Shown here in pieces: positions 34,499-43,944 of a DNA stretch of 64,000 bases. The notes under the pieces were generated by a model, which was given only the letters and a program-made list of their open reading frames with translations, was not told where the DNA came from and ran no database searches. The translations under genes and the position numbers were made by a program. Within the stretch, counting starts at the first letter, position 1, and each line of letters starts with the position of its first letter. This DNA is from Acetohalobium arabaticum DSM 5501 (GTDB lineage Bacteria; Bacillota; Halanaerobiia; Halobacteroidales; Acetohalobiaceae): positions 718,781 through 782,780 of the forward strand of contig NC_014378.1 in assembly GCF_000144695.1 (NCBI RefSeq), in the 5' to 3' direction.

Positions 34499-34590
34499 TG
34501 TATAAATTTATAAAAACCGGAAAGGATATTCCTAGACTATCATTAAGTAGTAAATTATTGATTTTTACTTATATAAGTGGGGAAATAATG

Positions 34591-35031
34591 ATGCAGATTT
34601 TAGTTGATGGTGATGCCTGTCCGATTAAAGATCTTATTATTGATTTAGCAGTTAAATATAGCTGCCGGGTTACAATTATTAGCAGTATAGCCCACTGGAG
34701 TAATAGACTGAATGATAAATCAGTTAAAGAAGTTACTGTAGATAGTAATCCTGAAGCTGCAGATATGAAGATAATTAATCTTGCTTGTAGTGGTGATTTA
34801 GTTATAACCCAGGATTATGGATTGGCAGCTTTATTGTTAGAGCAGGAGGTTAAGGTCTTATCACCGCGCGGTAAAGTATTTACTAACCAGAATATTGATT
34901 ATCTGCTAGCCAAAAGACATCATTCAGCTAAATTACGCCGCAGTGGGCATAAGACTAAAGGACCTAGCCAGTATTCAAAGCAGGATCGAAGGAGGTTTAA
35001 GACAGCTTTTATAAAATTAGTTAATTCATGA
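34591..35031 (+). CDS. YaiI/YqxD-family protein (DUF188)
   Basis: This 146-residue NYN/PIN-like-fold protein of unknown function has ILVDGDACPIKDLIIDLA and DLVITQDYGLAALLLEQ, Asp-rich motifs that suggest nuclease activity. I chose ATG 34591 (MQILVDGDACP) with ggggа-like purines 34578-34582; ATG 34588 is equivalent, and the long upstream extension from 34498 lacks family similarity. YqxD-dnaG-rpoD is a standard order. Confidence 0.88.
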   Translation: MQILVDGDACPIKDLIIDLAVKYSCRVTIISSIAHWSNRLNDKSVKEVTVDSNPEAADMKIINLACSGDLVITQDYGLAALLLEQEVKVLSPRGKVFTNQNIDYLLAKRHHSAKLRRSGHKTKGPSQYSKQDRRRFKTAFIKLVNS

Positions 35032-35043
35032 GGGTGAATTGGA

Positions 35044-36894
35044 GTGGCATATTTAAATGATGAATTTATTGATAAAGTTAGAGATAACAATGATATTATA
35101 GATGTTATTTCTGATTATACTAACTTAGAAAAAGCTGGAAAGAATTATAAAGCATTATGTCCTTTTCATGATGAAAGGACTCCATCATTTATGGTTAATC
35201 CTGAAAAGCAGTTATATCACTGTTTTGGATGTGGTGTAGGCGGTAATGTCTTTAACTTTATGATGGATATTGAGAATTTAGACTTTATAGAAGCAGTTGA
35301 AATTTTAGCCCAGAGGATAGGACTTTCTTTGCCGGAAAGAAAAGATTCATCTACAGGAGAATCAACAACCAAAAGTGAAATTTATGAAATTCATAACTGG
35401 GCAGTTAAATTCTTTAATTATCTATTGACTGAGACTAACCAGGGTAGTGAAGCGTATGAATATCTTCGACAGAGGGGGATTAAAGAAGAGACTATTGATC
35501 AGTTTGAATTAGGCTATGCTCCGGATAGCTGGCGGGGGTTATTTGATTTTTTACGTAAGAAGGGGTATTCTGCTGATCGGATTCAGCAGGCCGGTTTAAT
35601 AATTCCTCAAAAGAAGGGTAAAGGCTATTATGATAGATTTCGCAACCGGATAATCTTTACTATCAATAATTTGCGAGGTCAGGCTATCGGTTTTGGAGGC
35701 CGAGTGGTGGATGATTCTCATCCTAAGTATCTTAATTCACCTCAGACTCCTGTTTTTAATAAGAAGAATATTCTGTATGGTCTAGCTCGGGCTAAAAGAG
35801 AGATTAAACGGTCAGGGAGTGTAGTTATTGTTGAGGGTTATACTGATGTTATTACAGGACATCAGTTTGGTATTGAAAATATAGTAGCTTCTTTAGGTAC
35901 TTCTCTGACTAAGAGTCAGGCTAGATTACTGCGCCGCTATGCTGACCGGGTCTATATTGCTTATGATGGAGATGTTGCTGGTGAGAATGCTACTCTACGC
36001 GGATTTAATATTTTAAAAAATACTGGTTTAGAAGTTTATGTTGTTAATCTACCGGTTGACCAGGATCCTGATGAAGTAATTCGCAGTCAGGGCAAGGAAG
36101 AGTTTGAATTATTGCTTTCTGAGGCAGTTTCGTTAATTGAATTTAAGTTGGAATCTTTATTGACAGATAGGGATTTAACCAAGATTGAACAGAAAGTAGA
36201 AGCAGTTGATGATATAATGCCGGTTTTAGCCGGAATTGAAAATGAGATTAAGCAGGCTGAATATATTAAAAAAATAGCCGGTAGATTGGATGTAGAGACT
36301 GGAGTTATTAAGTCCAGATTAAAAAAATTCCAGCAGGATGTAAGTGAACAGGATAGAAATTATAGAGATAGGAATAATAAATTTAAGTCCGATTCTAAAG
36401 TAGATAGTGAGGCTGAATCTGATACTCAGTTCCAATTCGAAAAGAAGTTATTGGAATTAATGATCAAAGACACTCAGATTCTGAATCTAGTTAAGGCTGA
36501 ATTAGATTCTGATGAATTTATTACCGATGAGTATCAATCAGCAGCAGAATTGATTTTTGATATAGATAATTCTGATTGGGAAGAATTGATTAATAAGGTG
36601 AACAGTGCTGAAATTAGACAGATGATTACTGAAGTTTCTCTCGGCAATTATCAAAAAGAAGAGATAAATGAATATCAATTAGAGGAAGCAAAAGGTTATA
36701 TAAAAAAAATAAAGGAGTATCAACTGAAGATGAAGAAAGAAAGATTAGATGCTGAAATTGAACAGCATGAGGCAAGCCGGGATTTTGCTAAAGTAAACCA
36801 GCTTCTGCGAGAGCGGCAGGAAGTAGTTCAATTGCTGCAGGATCCGGATAGTTTACTTGGGAATAATTTCGATGTTGGAAAGGGGGGATATTAA
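35044..36894 (+). CDS. dnaG: DNA primase
   Basis: DnaG makes RNA primers for replication. The 616-residue protein has the zinc-binding [11 protein letters not shown] and [11 protein letters not shown] motifs (about residues 40-65), the TOPRIM core [14 protein letters not shown] and [17 protein letters not shown], and an acidic, coil-rich C-terminal helicase-binding domain. It starts at GTG 35044. Its stop overlaps the rpoD ATG (TAATG), the usual macromolecular-synthesis arrangement. Confidence 0.97.
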   Translation: MAYLNDEFIDKVRDNNDIIDVISDYTNLEKAGKNYKALCPFHDERTPSFMVNPEKQLYHCFGCGVGGNVFNFMMDIENLDFIEAVEILAQRIGLSLPERKDSSTGESTTKSEIYEIHNWAVKFFNYLLTETNQGSEAYEYLRQRGIKEETIDQFELGYAPDSWRGLFDFLRKKGYSADRIQQAGLIIPQKKGKGYYDRFRNRIIFTINNLRGQAIGFGGRVVDDSHPKYLNSPQTPVFNKKNILYGLARAKREIKRSGSVVIVEGYTDVITGHQFGIENIVASLGTSLTKSQARLLRRYADRVYIAYDGDVAGENATLRGFNILKNTGLEVYVVNLPVDQDPDEVIRSQGKEEFELLLSEAVSLIEFKLESLLTDRDLTKIEQKVEAVDDIMPVLAGIENEIKQAEYIKKIAGRLDVETGVIKSRLKKFQQDVSEQDRNYRDRNNKFKSDSKVDSEAESDTQFQFEKKLLELMIKDTQILNLVKAELDSDEFITDEYQSAAELIFDIDNSDWEELINKVNSAEIRQMITEVSLGNYQKEEINEYQLEEAKGYIKKIKEYQLKMKKERLDAEIEQHEASRDFAKVNQLLRERQEVVQLLQDPDSLLGNNFDVGKGGY

Positions 36895-37970
36895 TGACAG
36901 ATAAGGTCCGCAATATAGTAGAAGAAAAAGTGGAAAAATTGATTGAAAAAGGGAACCAGGAAGGACAAATAACTTATAAAGAGGTAATGGATACTCTTGC
37001 TAAAGTTGAATTAACTCCTGAGCAGATTGATGATATATATCAAAGATTTGCTGAGCTTGATATTGAAGTAGTTGATGAAGATGAGGATGAAGTATCGAAA
37101 GATACTGAGGAAGATTTGGATCTTAGTGTTCCGGATGGAGTAGGGATTGATGATCCGGTCCGAATGTATTTAAAAGAAATTGGAAAGGTTGATTTATTAA
37201 CAGCAGAAGAAGAGGTAGAACTAGCCAAAAGAATGGAAGAAGGCGATATGGAAGCTAAGCGAATGTTAGTAGAAGCTAACCTGCGGTTAGTAGTCAGTAT
37301 TGCTAAAAAGTATGTAGGCCGCGGAATGTTATTTCTGGATTTAATCCAAGAAGGTAATTTAGGGTTAATTAAGGCAGTAGAAAAGTTTGATTATACAAAA
37401 GGATATAAATTCAGCACCTATGCAACATGGTGGATTAGACAAGCTATTACCCGTTCTATTGCTGATCAGGCTCGGACAATTCGAATTCCGGTGCATATGG
37501 TAGAGACGATTAATAAGGTGATTAGAGTTTCTAGACATCTTCTCCAAGAATTAGGAAGAGAACCGACTCCCGAAGAGATTGCTGAAGAGATGGATTTAAG
37601 TGAAGAGAAAGTAAGAGAAGTACTTAAGATTTCTCAAGAACCTGTTTCGTTAGAAACTCCGATTGGAGAAGAAGAAGACAGCCATCTCGGTGACTTTATT
37701 GAAGATGATGATGCTCCTGCCCCATCTGTAGCTGCTTCACATATGATGTTGCAGGAACAGCTTGATGAAGTTTTGGATACATTAAGTGACCGCGAAAAAA
37801 GAGTCTTAGAACTTAGATTTGGAGTAGAAGACGGTCGGTCTCGTACTTTAGAAGAAGTCGGAAAGGAATTTGGAGTTACTCGAGAACGAATTAGACAGAT
37901 TGAAGCCAAGGCTTTACGTAAACTGCGCCATCCAAGCCGGAGTAAGAAGTTAAAGGATTATCTAGATTAA
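36894..37970 (+). CDS. rpoD: RNA polymerase primary sigma factor SigA
   Basis: The 358-residue sigma factor has region 1.1 (acidic, 1-90), 1.2 ([17 protein letters not shown]), region 2 ([43 protein letters not shown]), region 3 ([14 protein letters not shown]) and region 4 ([28 protein letters not shown]). It recognises the TTGACA/TATAAT promoters seen across the window. It is coupled to dnaG. Confidence 0.98.
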   Translation: MTDKVRNIVEEKVEKLIEKGNQEGQITYKEVMDTLAKVELTPEQIDDIYQRFAELDIEVVDEDEDEVSKDTEEDLDLSVPDGVGIDDPVRMYLKEIGKVDLLTAEEEVELAKRMEEGDMEAKRMLVEANLRLVVSIAKKYVGRGMLFLDLIQEGNLGLIKAVEKFDYTKGYKFSTYATWWIRQAITRSIADQARTIRIPVHMVETINKVIRVSRHLLQELGREPTPEEIAEEMDLSEEKVREVLKISQEPVSLETPIGEEEDSHLGDFIEDDDAPAPSVAASHMMLQEQLDEVLDTLSDREKRVLELRFGVEDGRSRTLEEVGKEFGVTRERIRQIEAKALRKLRHPSRSKKLKDYLD

Positions 37971-38073
37971 TTGATTTCAGCTGAAATTGGTAGAATTCAT
38001 GAATATAGAGTGAAAAAGATGAGATAATACGGGATAATATGTAATAATCCCTGTTAATCACTAATAATATCAG

Positions 38074-38102
38074 TTGACCTTTTACTGATTTTATCATATA
38101 AT
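38074..38102 (+). promoter_or_regulatory. Promoter of the tRNA pair
   Basis: TTGACC (38074-38079) and TATAAT (38097-38102) are 17 nt apart, ending 25 nt before the first tRNA. Confidence 0.82.
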
Positions 38103-38127
38103 AGTCACTGCTGTTTGAAAGTGGTGT

Positions 38128-38203
38128 TCCCCGATAGCTCAGCTGGTAGAGCGAGTGGCTGTTAACCACTTTGTCGCAGGTTCAAGTCCTGCTCGGGGAG
38201 CCA
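38128..38203 (+). tRNA. tRNA-Asn (GTT)
   Basis: A full cloverleaf: acceptor tccccga / tcgggga, D-arm gctcagctggtagagc, anticodon loop ctgttaa with GTT at 38161-38163, T-arm gcaggttcaagtcctgc, and an encoded CCA at 38201-38203. Confidence 0.96.
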
Positions 38204-38213
38204 TTTTAATTAC

Positions 38214-38290
38214 GGGCCCATAGCTCAGTTGGTCAGAGCCATCGGCTCATAACCGATTAGTCGTAGGTTCAAATCCTACTGGGCCCACCA
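38214..38290 (+). tRNA. tRNA with CAT anticodon (Met, possibly lysidine-type Ile)
   Basis: The acceptor gggccca pairs with tgggccc, and CCA is encoded at 38288-38290. The anticodon loop is ctcataa. It is not initiator-like, because the acceptor is fully paired. The anticodon stem ggctcataacc and T-arm gtaggttcaaatcctac resemble both clostridial elongator Met and lysidine-modified Ile2 tRNAs, so the identity is open. It is 10 nt behind tRNA-Asn. Confidence 0.93.
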
Positions 38291-38310
38291 TTAAAGTAAA
38301 TAAGCAGATT

Positions 38311-38343
38311 AACTCCATCTATAAGAAAGATGGAGTTTTTTTA
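38311..38343 (+). terminator. Intrinsic terminator after the tRNA pair
   Basis: A 10-bp stem (aactccatct / agatggagtt) is followed by seven T residues. Confidence 0.9.
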
Positions 38344-38429
38344 TATTTATATTTGCAGGAACTTTTCGCTAATATCTTGAATATAATGATGTATGAAGAA
38401 ACTATAATTAATCTATAAGGAGAGAATTG

Positions 38430-39119
38430 ATGAAGCTATCACCTAGATTAAAAGAAATTACTGAGTTGATATCAAGTCCTTATAGTGTAGCAGATATCGG
38501 TACTGATCATGCTTATCTACCTATCTATCTAGCAGAAAATTTTGATTGTGAAAAGTTGATTGCTAGTGATGTAAAGCAAGCTCCGTACCAGACGGCTGTA
38601 GAGAATGTACAGCAGGCTGAATTAGAAGATATGATTGATGTTAGATTAGGCTGTGGGCTGAAAATTTTGGAGCCTAATGAAGTAAAGGCTGCTGTAATAG
38701 CAGGGGTAGGGTCCGATACTATTATTGATATTATAGCTGATAATAAACAGATTACTGATTCAATAACAGAGTTTGTTCTCCAGCCTATGAACCATGCAGC
38801 CAGACTACGGAACTGGTTGATGAATAACGGTTTTCAGATTATTGATGAAGGACTAGCCCAGGAAGGGACTAGGTTTTATGAAATTATTCTTATTCAGTCA
38901 GGTTCGGAACAGATAAGTGATCCATTTCTGTTGGAAATAGGTCCTAGATTGCTAGAAAAGAATCCTCAGTGTTATCAGGAATTCTTGGTATCTAAAGAGA
39001 AAAAATGGCAGACAATTCTTAATCAGCTGCCTGATAATTCTTCTTCCGGTTTAACTGCTAAAAAGAAGCAACTAAAGTACAGATTAGATAAAATTCAGGA
39101 GGTAATGGAATGTCTTTAA
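38430..39119 (+). CDS. trmK: tRNA (adenine-22-N1)-methyltransferase TrmK
   Basis: This 229-residue SAM-dependent enzyme has SVADIGTDHAYLPIYLAEN as its SAM motif and QPMNHAARLRNWLMNNGFQIIDE in the catalytic part. ATG 38430 follows aaggagag; TTG 38427 is less likely. It overlaps the nif3-type gene by 10 nt, the standard order after rpoD. Confidence 0.93.
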   Translation: MKLSPRLKEITELISSPYSVADIGTDHAYLPIYLAENFDCEKLIASDVKQAPYQTAVENVQQAELEDMIDVRLGCGLKILEPNEVKAAVIAGVGSDTIIDIIADNKQITDSITEFVLQPMNHAARLRNWLMNNGFQIIDEGLAQEGTRFYEIILIQSGSEQISDPFLLEIGPRLLEKNPQCYQEFLVSKEKKWQTILNQLPDNSSSGLTAKKKQLKYRLDKIQEVMECL

Positions 39120-40231
39120 GCATTCAACAGATAATTCAGTTGATGGAAGAGATAGCTTCCGAAGAATTAGCCCTAGAGTGGGATAATGTTGGGTTACAGA
39201 TTGGTTCTTACAGCCAGCAGGTTGATAAGGTATTAGTAACTTTGGATGTGATCCCAGCGATAATGGAGGAAGCAGTAGAGAAGAATGTAGACTTAATTAT
39301 TTCTCATCATCCTGTAATCTTCAATTCATTATCTCAGGTTAGATTTGATACGGAGATCGGGGATTTGGTGCAGACAGCTGCTAAAAATGAAATCAGTATC
39401 TATACAGCCCATACTAATTATGATATAGCTCAGGGTGGTTTAAATGATCAACTGGCAGCTAAATTAGGCTTGACTGACTTACAGGTATTAAAGACTACCT
39501 GTGAAGATGAACTGAAGAAGTTAGTTGTCTTTATTCCGCAGAAGAATTTAGAGGAAGTAAGAAAGGCTATTATCAGCCAAGGAGCAGGCTGGATCGGCAA
39601 TTATCGGGATTGTACTTTTTCTGTTGAAGGAACCGGTACCTTCAAGCCTTTAGCTGGAACTGATCCGCATATAGGCCAAAAGGATCAGTTAGAGAAGGTA
39701 GATGAAGTAAGGCTAGAAACCATTCTACCAGCAAGCAAACTTGAGCAGGTGCTTGATAAGTTAGAAACTGTTCACCCTTATGAAGAGGTTGCTTATGATC
39801 TATATTCAGTAGAAGCTACTGGTGAGCAGTTGGGATTGGGGAGAATAGGTAACTTAAAAACAAGTTGTGAATTTAATCAATTTGTAGCCCAGGCTAAAGA
39901 TGTCTTAGAACTTGATCGAGTGAGGGTTGTAAAACCGGAGAATAGTGAAGTTAAGCGGGTTGCTGTCTGCAGCGGCAGTGGAGCTGATCTAATTAGACCG
40001 GCGGTATTTAAAGGTGCTGATCTATTAGTTACAGGAGATATTAAGTATCATGATGCTGAACTGGCTGCTAAGATGGGGCTGGGAATTATAGATGCTGGAC
40101 ATTATGGAACAGAAGTAATTATGGAGGAATGTCTTGTTGAAAGCTTAGTAACTGAGATTAAACAGGCAGGATTAGAAGAAATTGAAATTATTACTACTGA
40201 TAGAAATAAAGGTTTCATAGCAATAGTGTAG
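39110..40231 (+). CDS. Nif3-like dinuclear metal-centre protein
   Basis: The 373-residue protein has the Nif3 metal ligands in LIISHHPVIFNSL, IYTAHTNYDIAQGGLND, and the C-terminal DAGHYGTEVIMEE segment. A middle insertion (about residues 130-240, HPYEEVAYDLYS) is the YqfO/CutA-like domain found in the long Firmicutes form. The exact function is unknown, though a GTP cyclohydrolase-like role has been proposed for the family. ATG 39110 follows aggaggt. Confidence 0.93.
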   Translation: MSLSIQQIIQLMEEIASEELALEWDNVGLQIGSYSQQVDKVLVTLDVIPAIMEEAVEKNVDLIISHHPVIFNSLSQVRFDTEIGDLVQTAAKNEISIYTAHTNYDIAQGGLNDQLAAKLGLTDLQVLKTTCEDELKKLVVFIPQKNLEEVRKAIISQGAGWIGNYRDCTFSVEGTGTFKPLAGTDPHIGQKDQLEKVDEVRLETILPASKLEQVLDKLETVHPYEEVAYDLYSVEATGEQLGLGRIGNLKTSCEFNQFVAQAKDVLELDRVRVVKPENSEVKRVAVCSGSGADLIRPAVFKGADLLVTGDIKYHDAELAAKMGLGIIDAGHYGTEVIMEECLVESLVTEIKQAGLEEIEIITTDRNKGFIAIV

Positions 40232-40268
40232 GTAGGTCAACAGTCATTTAACTGTTCGACCTACCTTT
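40231..40268 (+). terminator. Intrinsic terminator after nif3-type gene
   Basis: The stem ggtaggtcaacag / ctgttcgacctacc with a short loop is followed by five T residues. Confidence 0.88.
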
Positions 40269-40309
40269 TTATATGGCTTATTAAATTTTGTTTAGAAAGG
40301 GGTAAGAGC

Positions 40310-41026
40310 ATGGCTAAACTACAGGAGTTATATAGATTACAACAGCTAGATAGAAAAATAAGTAGAATTGAGGAGGAATTAGACAGTCGGGATTTATTGG
40401 CTGAACAGGAGGAAGTTAAAATAGAGATAGCTGAATTAAAAGATAAATTAGCTGCAAATAAAGAGAAAGAAAAAGAATTGAATAAAAAACTTAAGAATAA
40501 AGAGTTTGATGATAGCCGGCTGGAAACACAGTTAAATGAGTACCAGGAGCAGCTGTATGATGGTGAAAATAATGTTAAAGAATTAGAACAGTTACAGAAG
40601 AAGATAAATGAAATTAAAAAACAGCAGTCCCAATTGGAGGATGAAATTCTGGATTTAATGATAGAATTGGAAGAAGTTGAAGCTAATCAGGCGGAAATAA
40701 AACAGGATTTAGAAGATTATCAATTGAAATTGAATAAGCTACAGAAGAGTTATAAAGAGGAACAGTCAGAGTTGAGTATCGAATTAGAAGAAGTAAAGCA
40801 GAAGAAAGAATCTTTGAGTGAGGCTATTGGGGATGATTTAATGGCAGAGTATCAGAAGTTAAAAGAAAAAAAGCATGGTCTGGCAGTAGTTGAACTACAA
40901 GACGGCTATTGTATGGGCTGTAGAGTTGGTTTACCTGCTAAATTAATTGAAGATGTTCGCAGAGGAAATCAGATATTTAAGTGTGAACGCTGTGGTAGAA
41001 TTCTTTACTGGACTGACAATGAATAA
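40310..41026 (+). CDS. Coiled-coil protein with C4-type zinc ribbon
   Basis: The 238-residue protein is a long coiled coil (about residues 10-175, rich in E, K and L heptads) ending in a zinc ribbon (CMGCRVGLP and CERCGRILYW). It belongs to the zf-RING_7/DUF164 family of unknown function, thought to bind nucleic acid. It precedes an RNase HI-like gene by 18 nt, as in many Firmicutes. Confidence 0.88.
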   Translation: MAKLQELYRLQQLDRKISRIEEELDSRDLLAEQEEVKIEIAELKDKLAANKEKEKELNKKLKNKEFDDSRLETQLNEYQEQLYDGENNVKELEQLQKKINEIKKQQSQLEDEILDLMIELEEVEANQAEIKQDLEDYQLKLNKLQKSYKEEQSELSIELEEVKQKKESLSEAIGDDLMAEYQKLKEKKHGLAVVELQDGYCMGCRVGLPAKLIEDVRRGNQIFKCERCGRILYWTDNE

Positions 41027-41044
41027 GAAAGGCGGTTTGATATA

Positions 41045-41650
41045 ATGGAATTGAATATATATACCGATGGAGCATCACGCGGCAATCCGGGGCCGGGCGG
41101 AATTGGAGTCTTAATTAAGGATGGTTCGAATAATATAAAAGAAGAATTAGCAGATTATATCGGTGAAGCTACAAATAACGAAGCAGAGTATCAGGCTATT
41201 ATTGCTGGCCTAAAGAAGGCTAGGGAGCTTAACTCAGAAAGTATTAGTCTCTTTAGTGATAGTCAACTAGTAATTAAACAGCTAACAGGAGAATATCGCG
41301 TGCGGAGTGAAAAGTTAAAGCCTTATTATTTAGAGATTAAGGAATTACTTCAGGATTTACCAGACTGTGATTTTCAACATATTCCTCGAGAAGAGAATCA
41401 TAAAGCAGATGAATTGGCTAATTTAGGAATTGATCAGTTTCAGCAAAGTAGAGTGGATTCAATTGGTGATGTAGAACAGTTAGTTGCTGAGTTAGATGAA
41501 GAAACTGCAGAGTTTGAAACATCTGCAGATATAGAATCAGTAATTGATTCTATTTGTGATAAATTAAACCAGGATGAAGGTGATTCAGAAGAGTGTTTGA
41601 AATCAGGCATAATTTACGGATTGTTATTGGCTGATAAGATAAATAAATAG
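41045..41650 (+). CDS. RNase HI-family protein with C-terminal extension
   Basis: Residues 1-135 form an RNase H fold: YTDGASRGNPGPGGIG (catalytic Asp), NNEAEYQAIIAGL (Glu), LFSDSQLVIKQL (Asp) and the final Asp in REENHKADELANLG. The enzyme cleaves RNA in RNA-DNA hybrids. An acidic extension of about 65 residues (ELDEETAEFETSADIESV onward) continues beyond the catalytic fold and has no recognised role. It directly precedes rnpB. Confidence 0.88.
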   Translation: MELNIYTDGASRGNPGPGGIGVLIKDGSNNIKEELADYIGEATNNEAEYQAIIAGLKKARELNSESISLFSDSQLVIKQLTGEYRVRSEKLKPYYLEIKELLQDLPDCDFQHIPREENHKADELANLGIDQFQQSRVDSIGDVEQLVAELDEETAEFETSADIESVIDSICDKLNQDEGDSEECLKSGIIYGLLLADKINK

Positions 41651-41659
41651 AAATTTTCC

Positions 41660-41688
41660 TTGACAATTACAGATTAAGGTGCTATCAT
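41660..41688 (+). promoter_or_regulatory. Promoter of rnpB
   Basis: TTGACA (41660-41665) and TATCAT (41683-41688) with 17-nt spacing lie upstream of the RNase P RNA. The predicted transcription start falls about 25 nt before the P1 helix. Confidence 0.8.
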
Positions 41689-41720
41689 TATTACCGCACT
41701 CAAAAAAATTTAATATTTTA

Positions 41721-42070
41721 GGCAAGTAGACTGGATGGTCGCAGATAGAGTTTGCTCTATCTGAGGAAAGTCCGGGCTCTATAGAGCAGGATGCTGAATA
41801 ACATTCAGCCGGAGTAATCCGCGGGCCAGTGCAACAGAGAGGAGACCGCCTGTCTTTGGCAGGTAAGGGTGAAAGGGTGCGGTAAGGGCGCACCGGGTAT
41901 CTGGTGACAGATACTGCAGGGTAAACCCCATCCAGAGCAAGACTAAATAGGAGAAGGTTAAGGGCTGCTCGTCCAGCTTCTCGGGTTAGTCGCTTAAGGC
42001 AGTAAGTAATTACTGTCCTAGATAGATGAGCATCTTAAAAGACAGAACCCGGCTTACAAGTCTGCTTGCC
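41721..42070 (+). ncRNA. rnpB: RNase P RNA
   Basis: The diagnostic bacterial segments GAGGAAAGTCCGGGCTC (near 41762) and ACAGAACCCGGCTTACA (near 42042) are present. The ends ggcaagtaga and tctgcttgcc form the P1 helix. The roughly 350-nt length is typical. It matures the 5' ends of tRNAs. Confidence 0.96.
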
Positions 42071-42080
42071 GATATTTAGT

Positions 42081-42117
42081 AAAAGGCTTACCCTTTATTA
42101 TAGGGTAGGCCTTTTAA
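42081..42117 (+). terminator. Intrinsic terminator after rnpB
   Basis: The stem aaaaggcttaccct / agggtaggccttttt-like, with a short AT loop, is followed by a T-rich tail. Confidence 0.85.
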
Positions 42118-42186
42118 TTTTACATTTAAATGATTATATAATATAATAATATATTAGGAATAAGATTATAATGAAGGTGGCTTATT

Positions 42187-43944
42187 ATGCTGGAAGAATA
42201 CTTTATAAATCAGAATGAAGAATGGCTAGGAGCAATGGAGATAGTTGAAATTGAATTTCCAATACCTAGTATAATTAAAGAATTAGAAGATTTATTTCTA
42301 AAGCTTAATATTGTACCAGTAATTGCTGGTGGAGTAGTTTCGGATAGTTATTTACAGGCTAGCGGTCTAATAACTGAAAATAAGTCATCGGATATAGATA
42401 TATTTCTTGATTTGAAAGTTAATGAGAATAGAATTAGACAGGAGTTAATGGCTAACCAAGAAGTTAGTGATTTAACAGAGATACAGCAGGAAGGAATTAA
42501 GGCTAATTACTCCACAGAAATAATTGATAAGAAAGCATCTTTTAGATATAAGGAACATAAGTGTGATTTGTTATTCTGTATTAATAACCGGACTAAAATC
42601 TGGGATTTTGATTTAACTTTTAGACAGTTTATGTATCTTAATGGTAAATTATATGCTACTCAGTTAGCAGTTAATGATAGTCAGCAGGAGATCTTGCGGG
42701 TTGTAAATCCTGTTAATGGATTAAATACTCTACAGCGGATAATTGAATTTCAGCAGAGGTATGGTTTCAGTGTAGAAAAGAGAAGTCTTAATCTTTTATT
42801 AGACTATATTGCCTGGCGGGGAACTAAGAAAGGACTCATAACTAAAGAATTTAACAATTATGTTCCCCAATACTTCTTTACAGGTAATCTGCGGTGGTAT
42901 TATTTTCGGTGGTTGAGCCAGAAGAAGGCCCACGGGAGAGGATTATTTACGTATTTGCTTAGAACAGAGAGGTATTATAATGACTACTTTACTGATTTGG
43001 TGGGTACATATAATATTGAATATGATTCTAATCTTAATTATAGGCGGTTTGTAAATAAAGTTAAAGATATAGAGTTTAAAATAGAGACTGAGATTGAAGA
43101 TAAAGAAGCAATAATTAATAATAGCGGTGATAAAGTTTCGTCGGTAGCTATTGACTGGCAGAACTGCAGAAGGGTTAAGACTATTTTAGAAGCATTAACC
43201 CAGCTGGAGTTTGAAGAATTTATTTCTGGTTATCTGGATGATGATAAGGTTAGAAAGATTTATAAATGGCATTCACCTAAGCTGGGTAAAATGATAGAGG
43301 GACTGGAGGACTTTATTAGTCAGCTTGATCTTGAGTATTATCAAAATTATACTCTTAAGCTCTGTAACCAGTTATTGGAGCTTTTTAATACTCGCGGGCC
43401 AAGTAATTTAGAATTTAAATTGACTATCTCCCAGCAGGCAGAAGATCTATTATCAGTTTCTACTGATCGGAACTGGACTAGCTGTTTAGAATTACCTGAA
43501 CCTGATCAGCAGCGGATTAGTGCTGCTAGAGTAGCAGCAAATCTACAGCCTAATACTGTAGTGGCTTATATTACTGATAGTAATAGTGATCAATGGCTAG
43601 GAAGAGTTTTGATCCAATTATTGCAGAATGGTAAACTGCGGCTAGAGAAGTATTATGGGGAACCGATGTTAAAAGAGATATTGATTAATGAACTGGAGGA
43701 GGTTATTGAGCAGACTGGCTATCAGCTTAATAAACTTAATGTAAGCCGAAGCTGTACTTTTATTGAATGGGAGCCATATTCTGATCAGGGACGAGTTAAG
43801 AAAATAGATACGGATATTTATCGTAAGTATTATATAGATTATTCTCTGCCATCATTTGTTCGGAATAAACTGAATAAAATAGAAGTGGAGTGTGAAGATA
43901 ATGGAAAGGCTGGCTTATTTAGGCCCCAGAGGAACCTTTACTAA
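42187..43944 (+). CDS. Unrecognised protein: nucleotidyltransferase-like head plus unknown C-terminal module
   Basis: The 585-residue protein has an N-terminal segment with the pol-beta nucleotidyltransferase pattern: AGGVVSD (GG at 48-49), SSDIDIFLDL (D69, D71) and a candidate third Asp in HKCDLLFC (D127). The middle is Tyr/Phe-rich with no motif I know. A C-terminal module (about 415-480) has SVSTDRNWTSCLELP and NTVVAYITD, a Trp-x-Ser-Cys plus VAYI arrangement like one I recall in uncharacterised phage proteins. ATG 42187 follows gaaggtgg. Its end overlaps pheA by 44 nt. No function can be named; RNA or nucleotide modification is a guess. Confidence 0.7.
   Translation: MLEEYFINQNEEWLGAMEIVEIEFPIPSIIKELEDLFLKLNIVPVIAGGVVSDSYLQASGLITENKSSDIDIFLDLKVNENRIRQELMANQEVSDLTEIQQEGIKANYSTEIIDKKASFRYKEHKCDLLFCINNRTKIWDFDLTFRQFMYLNGKLYATQLAVNDSQQEILRVVNPVNGLNTLQRIIEFQQRYGFSVEKRSLNLLLDYIAWRGTKKGLITKEFNNYVPQYFFTGNLRWYYFRWLSQKKAHGRGLFTYLLRTERYYNDYFTDLVGTYNIEYDSNLNYRRFVNKVKDIEFKIETEIEDKEAIINNSGDKVSSVAIDWQNCRRVKTILEALTQLEFEEFISGYLDDDKVRKIYKWHSPKLGKMIEGLEDFISQLDLEYYQNYTLKLCNQLLELFNTRGPSNLEFKLTISQQAEDLLSVSTDRNWTSCLELPEPDQQRISAARVAANLQPNTVVAYITDSNSDQWLGRVLIQLLQNGKLRLEKYYGEPMLKEILINELEEVIEQTGYQLNKLNVSRSCTFIEWEPYSDQGRVKKIDTDIYRKYYIDYSLPSFVRNKLNKIEVECEDNGKAGLFRPQRNLY

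Noticed and set aside
34498-34590. Upstream extension of the YqxD-type protein
   Set aside because: The added residues have no family similarity, while ATG 34591 (MQILVDGDACP) matches the family start.
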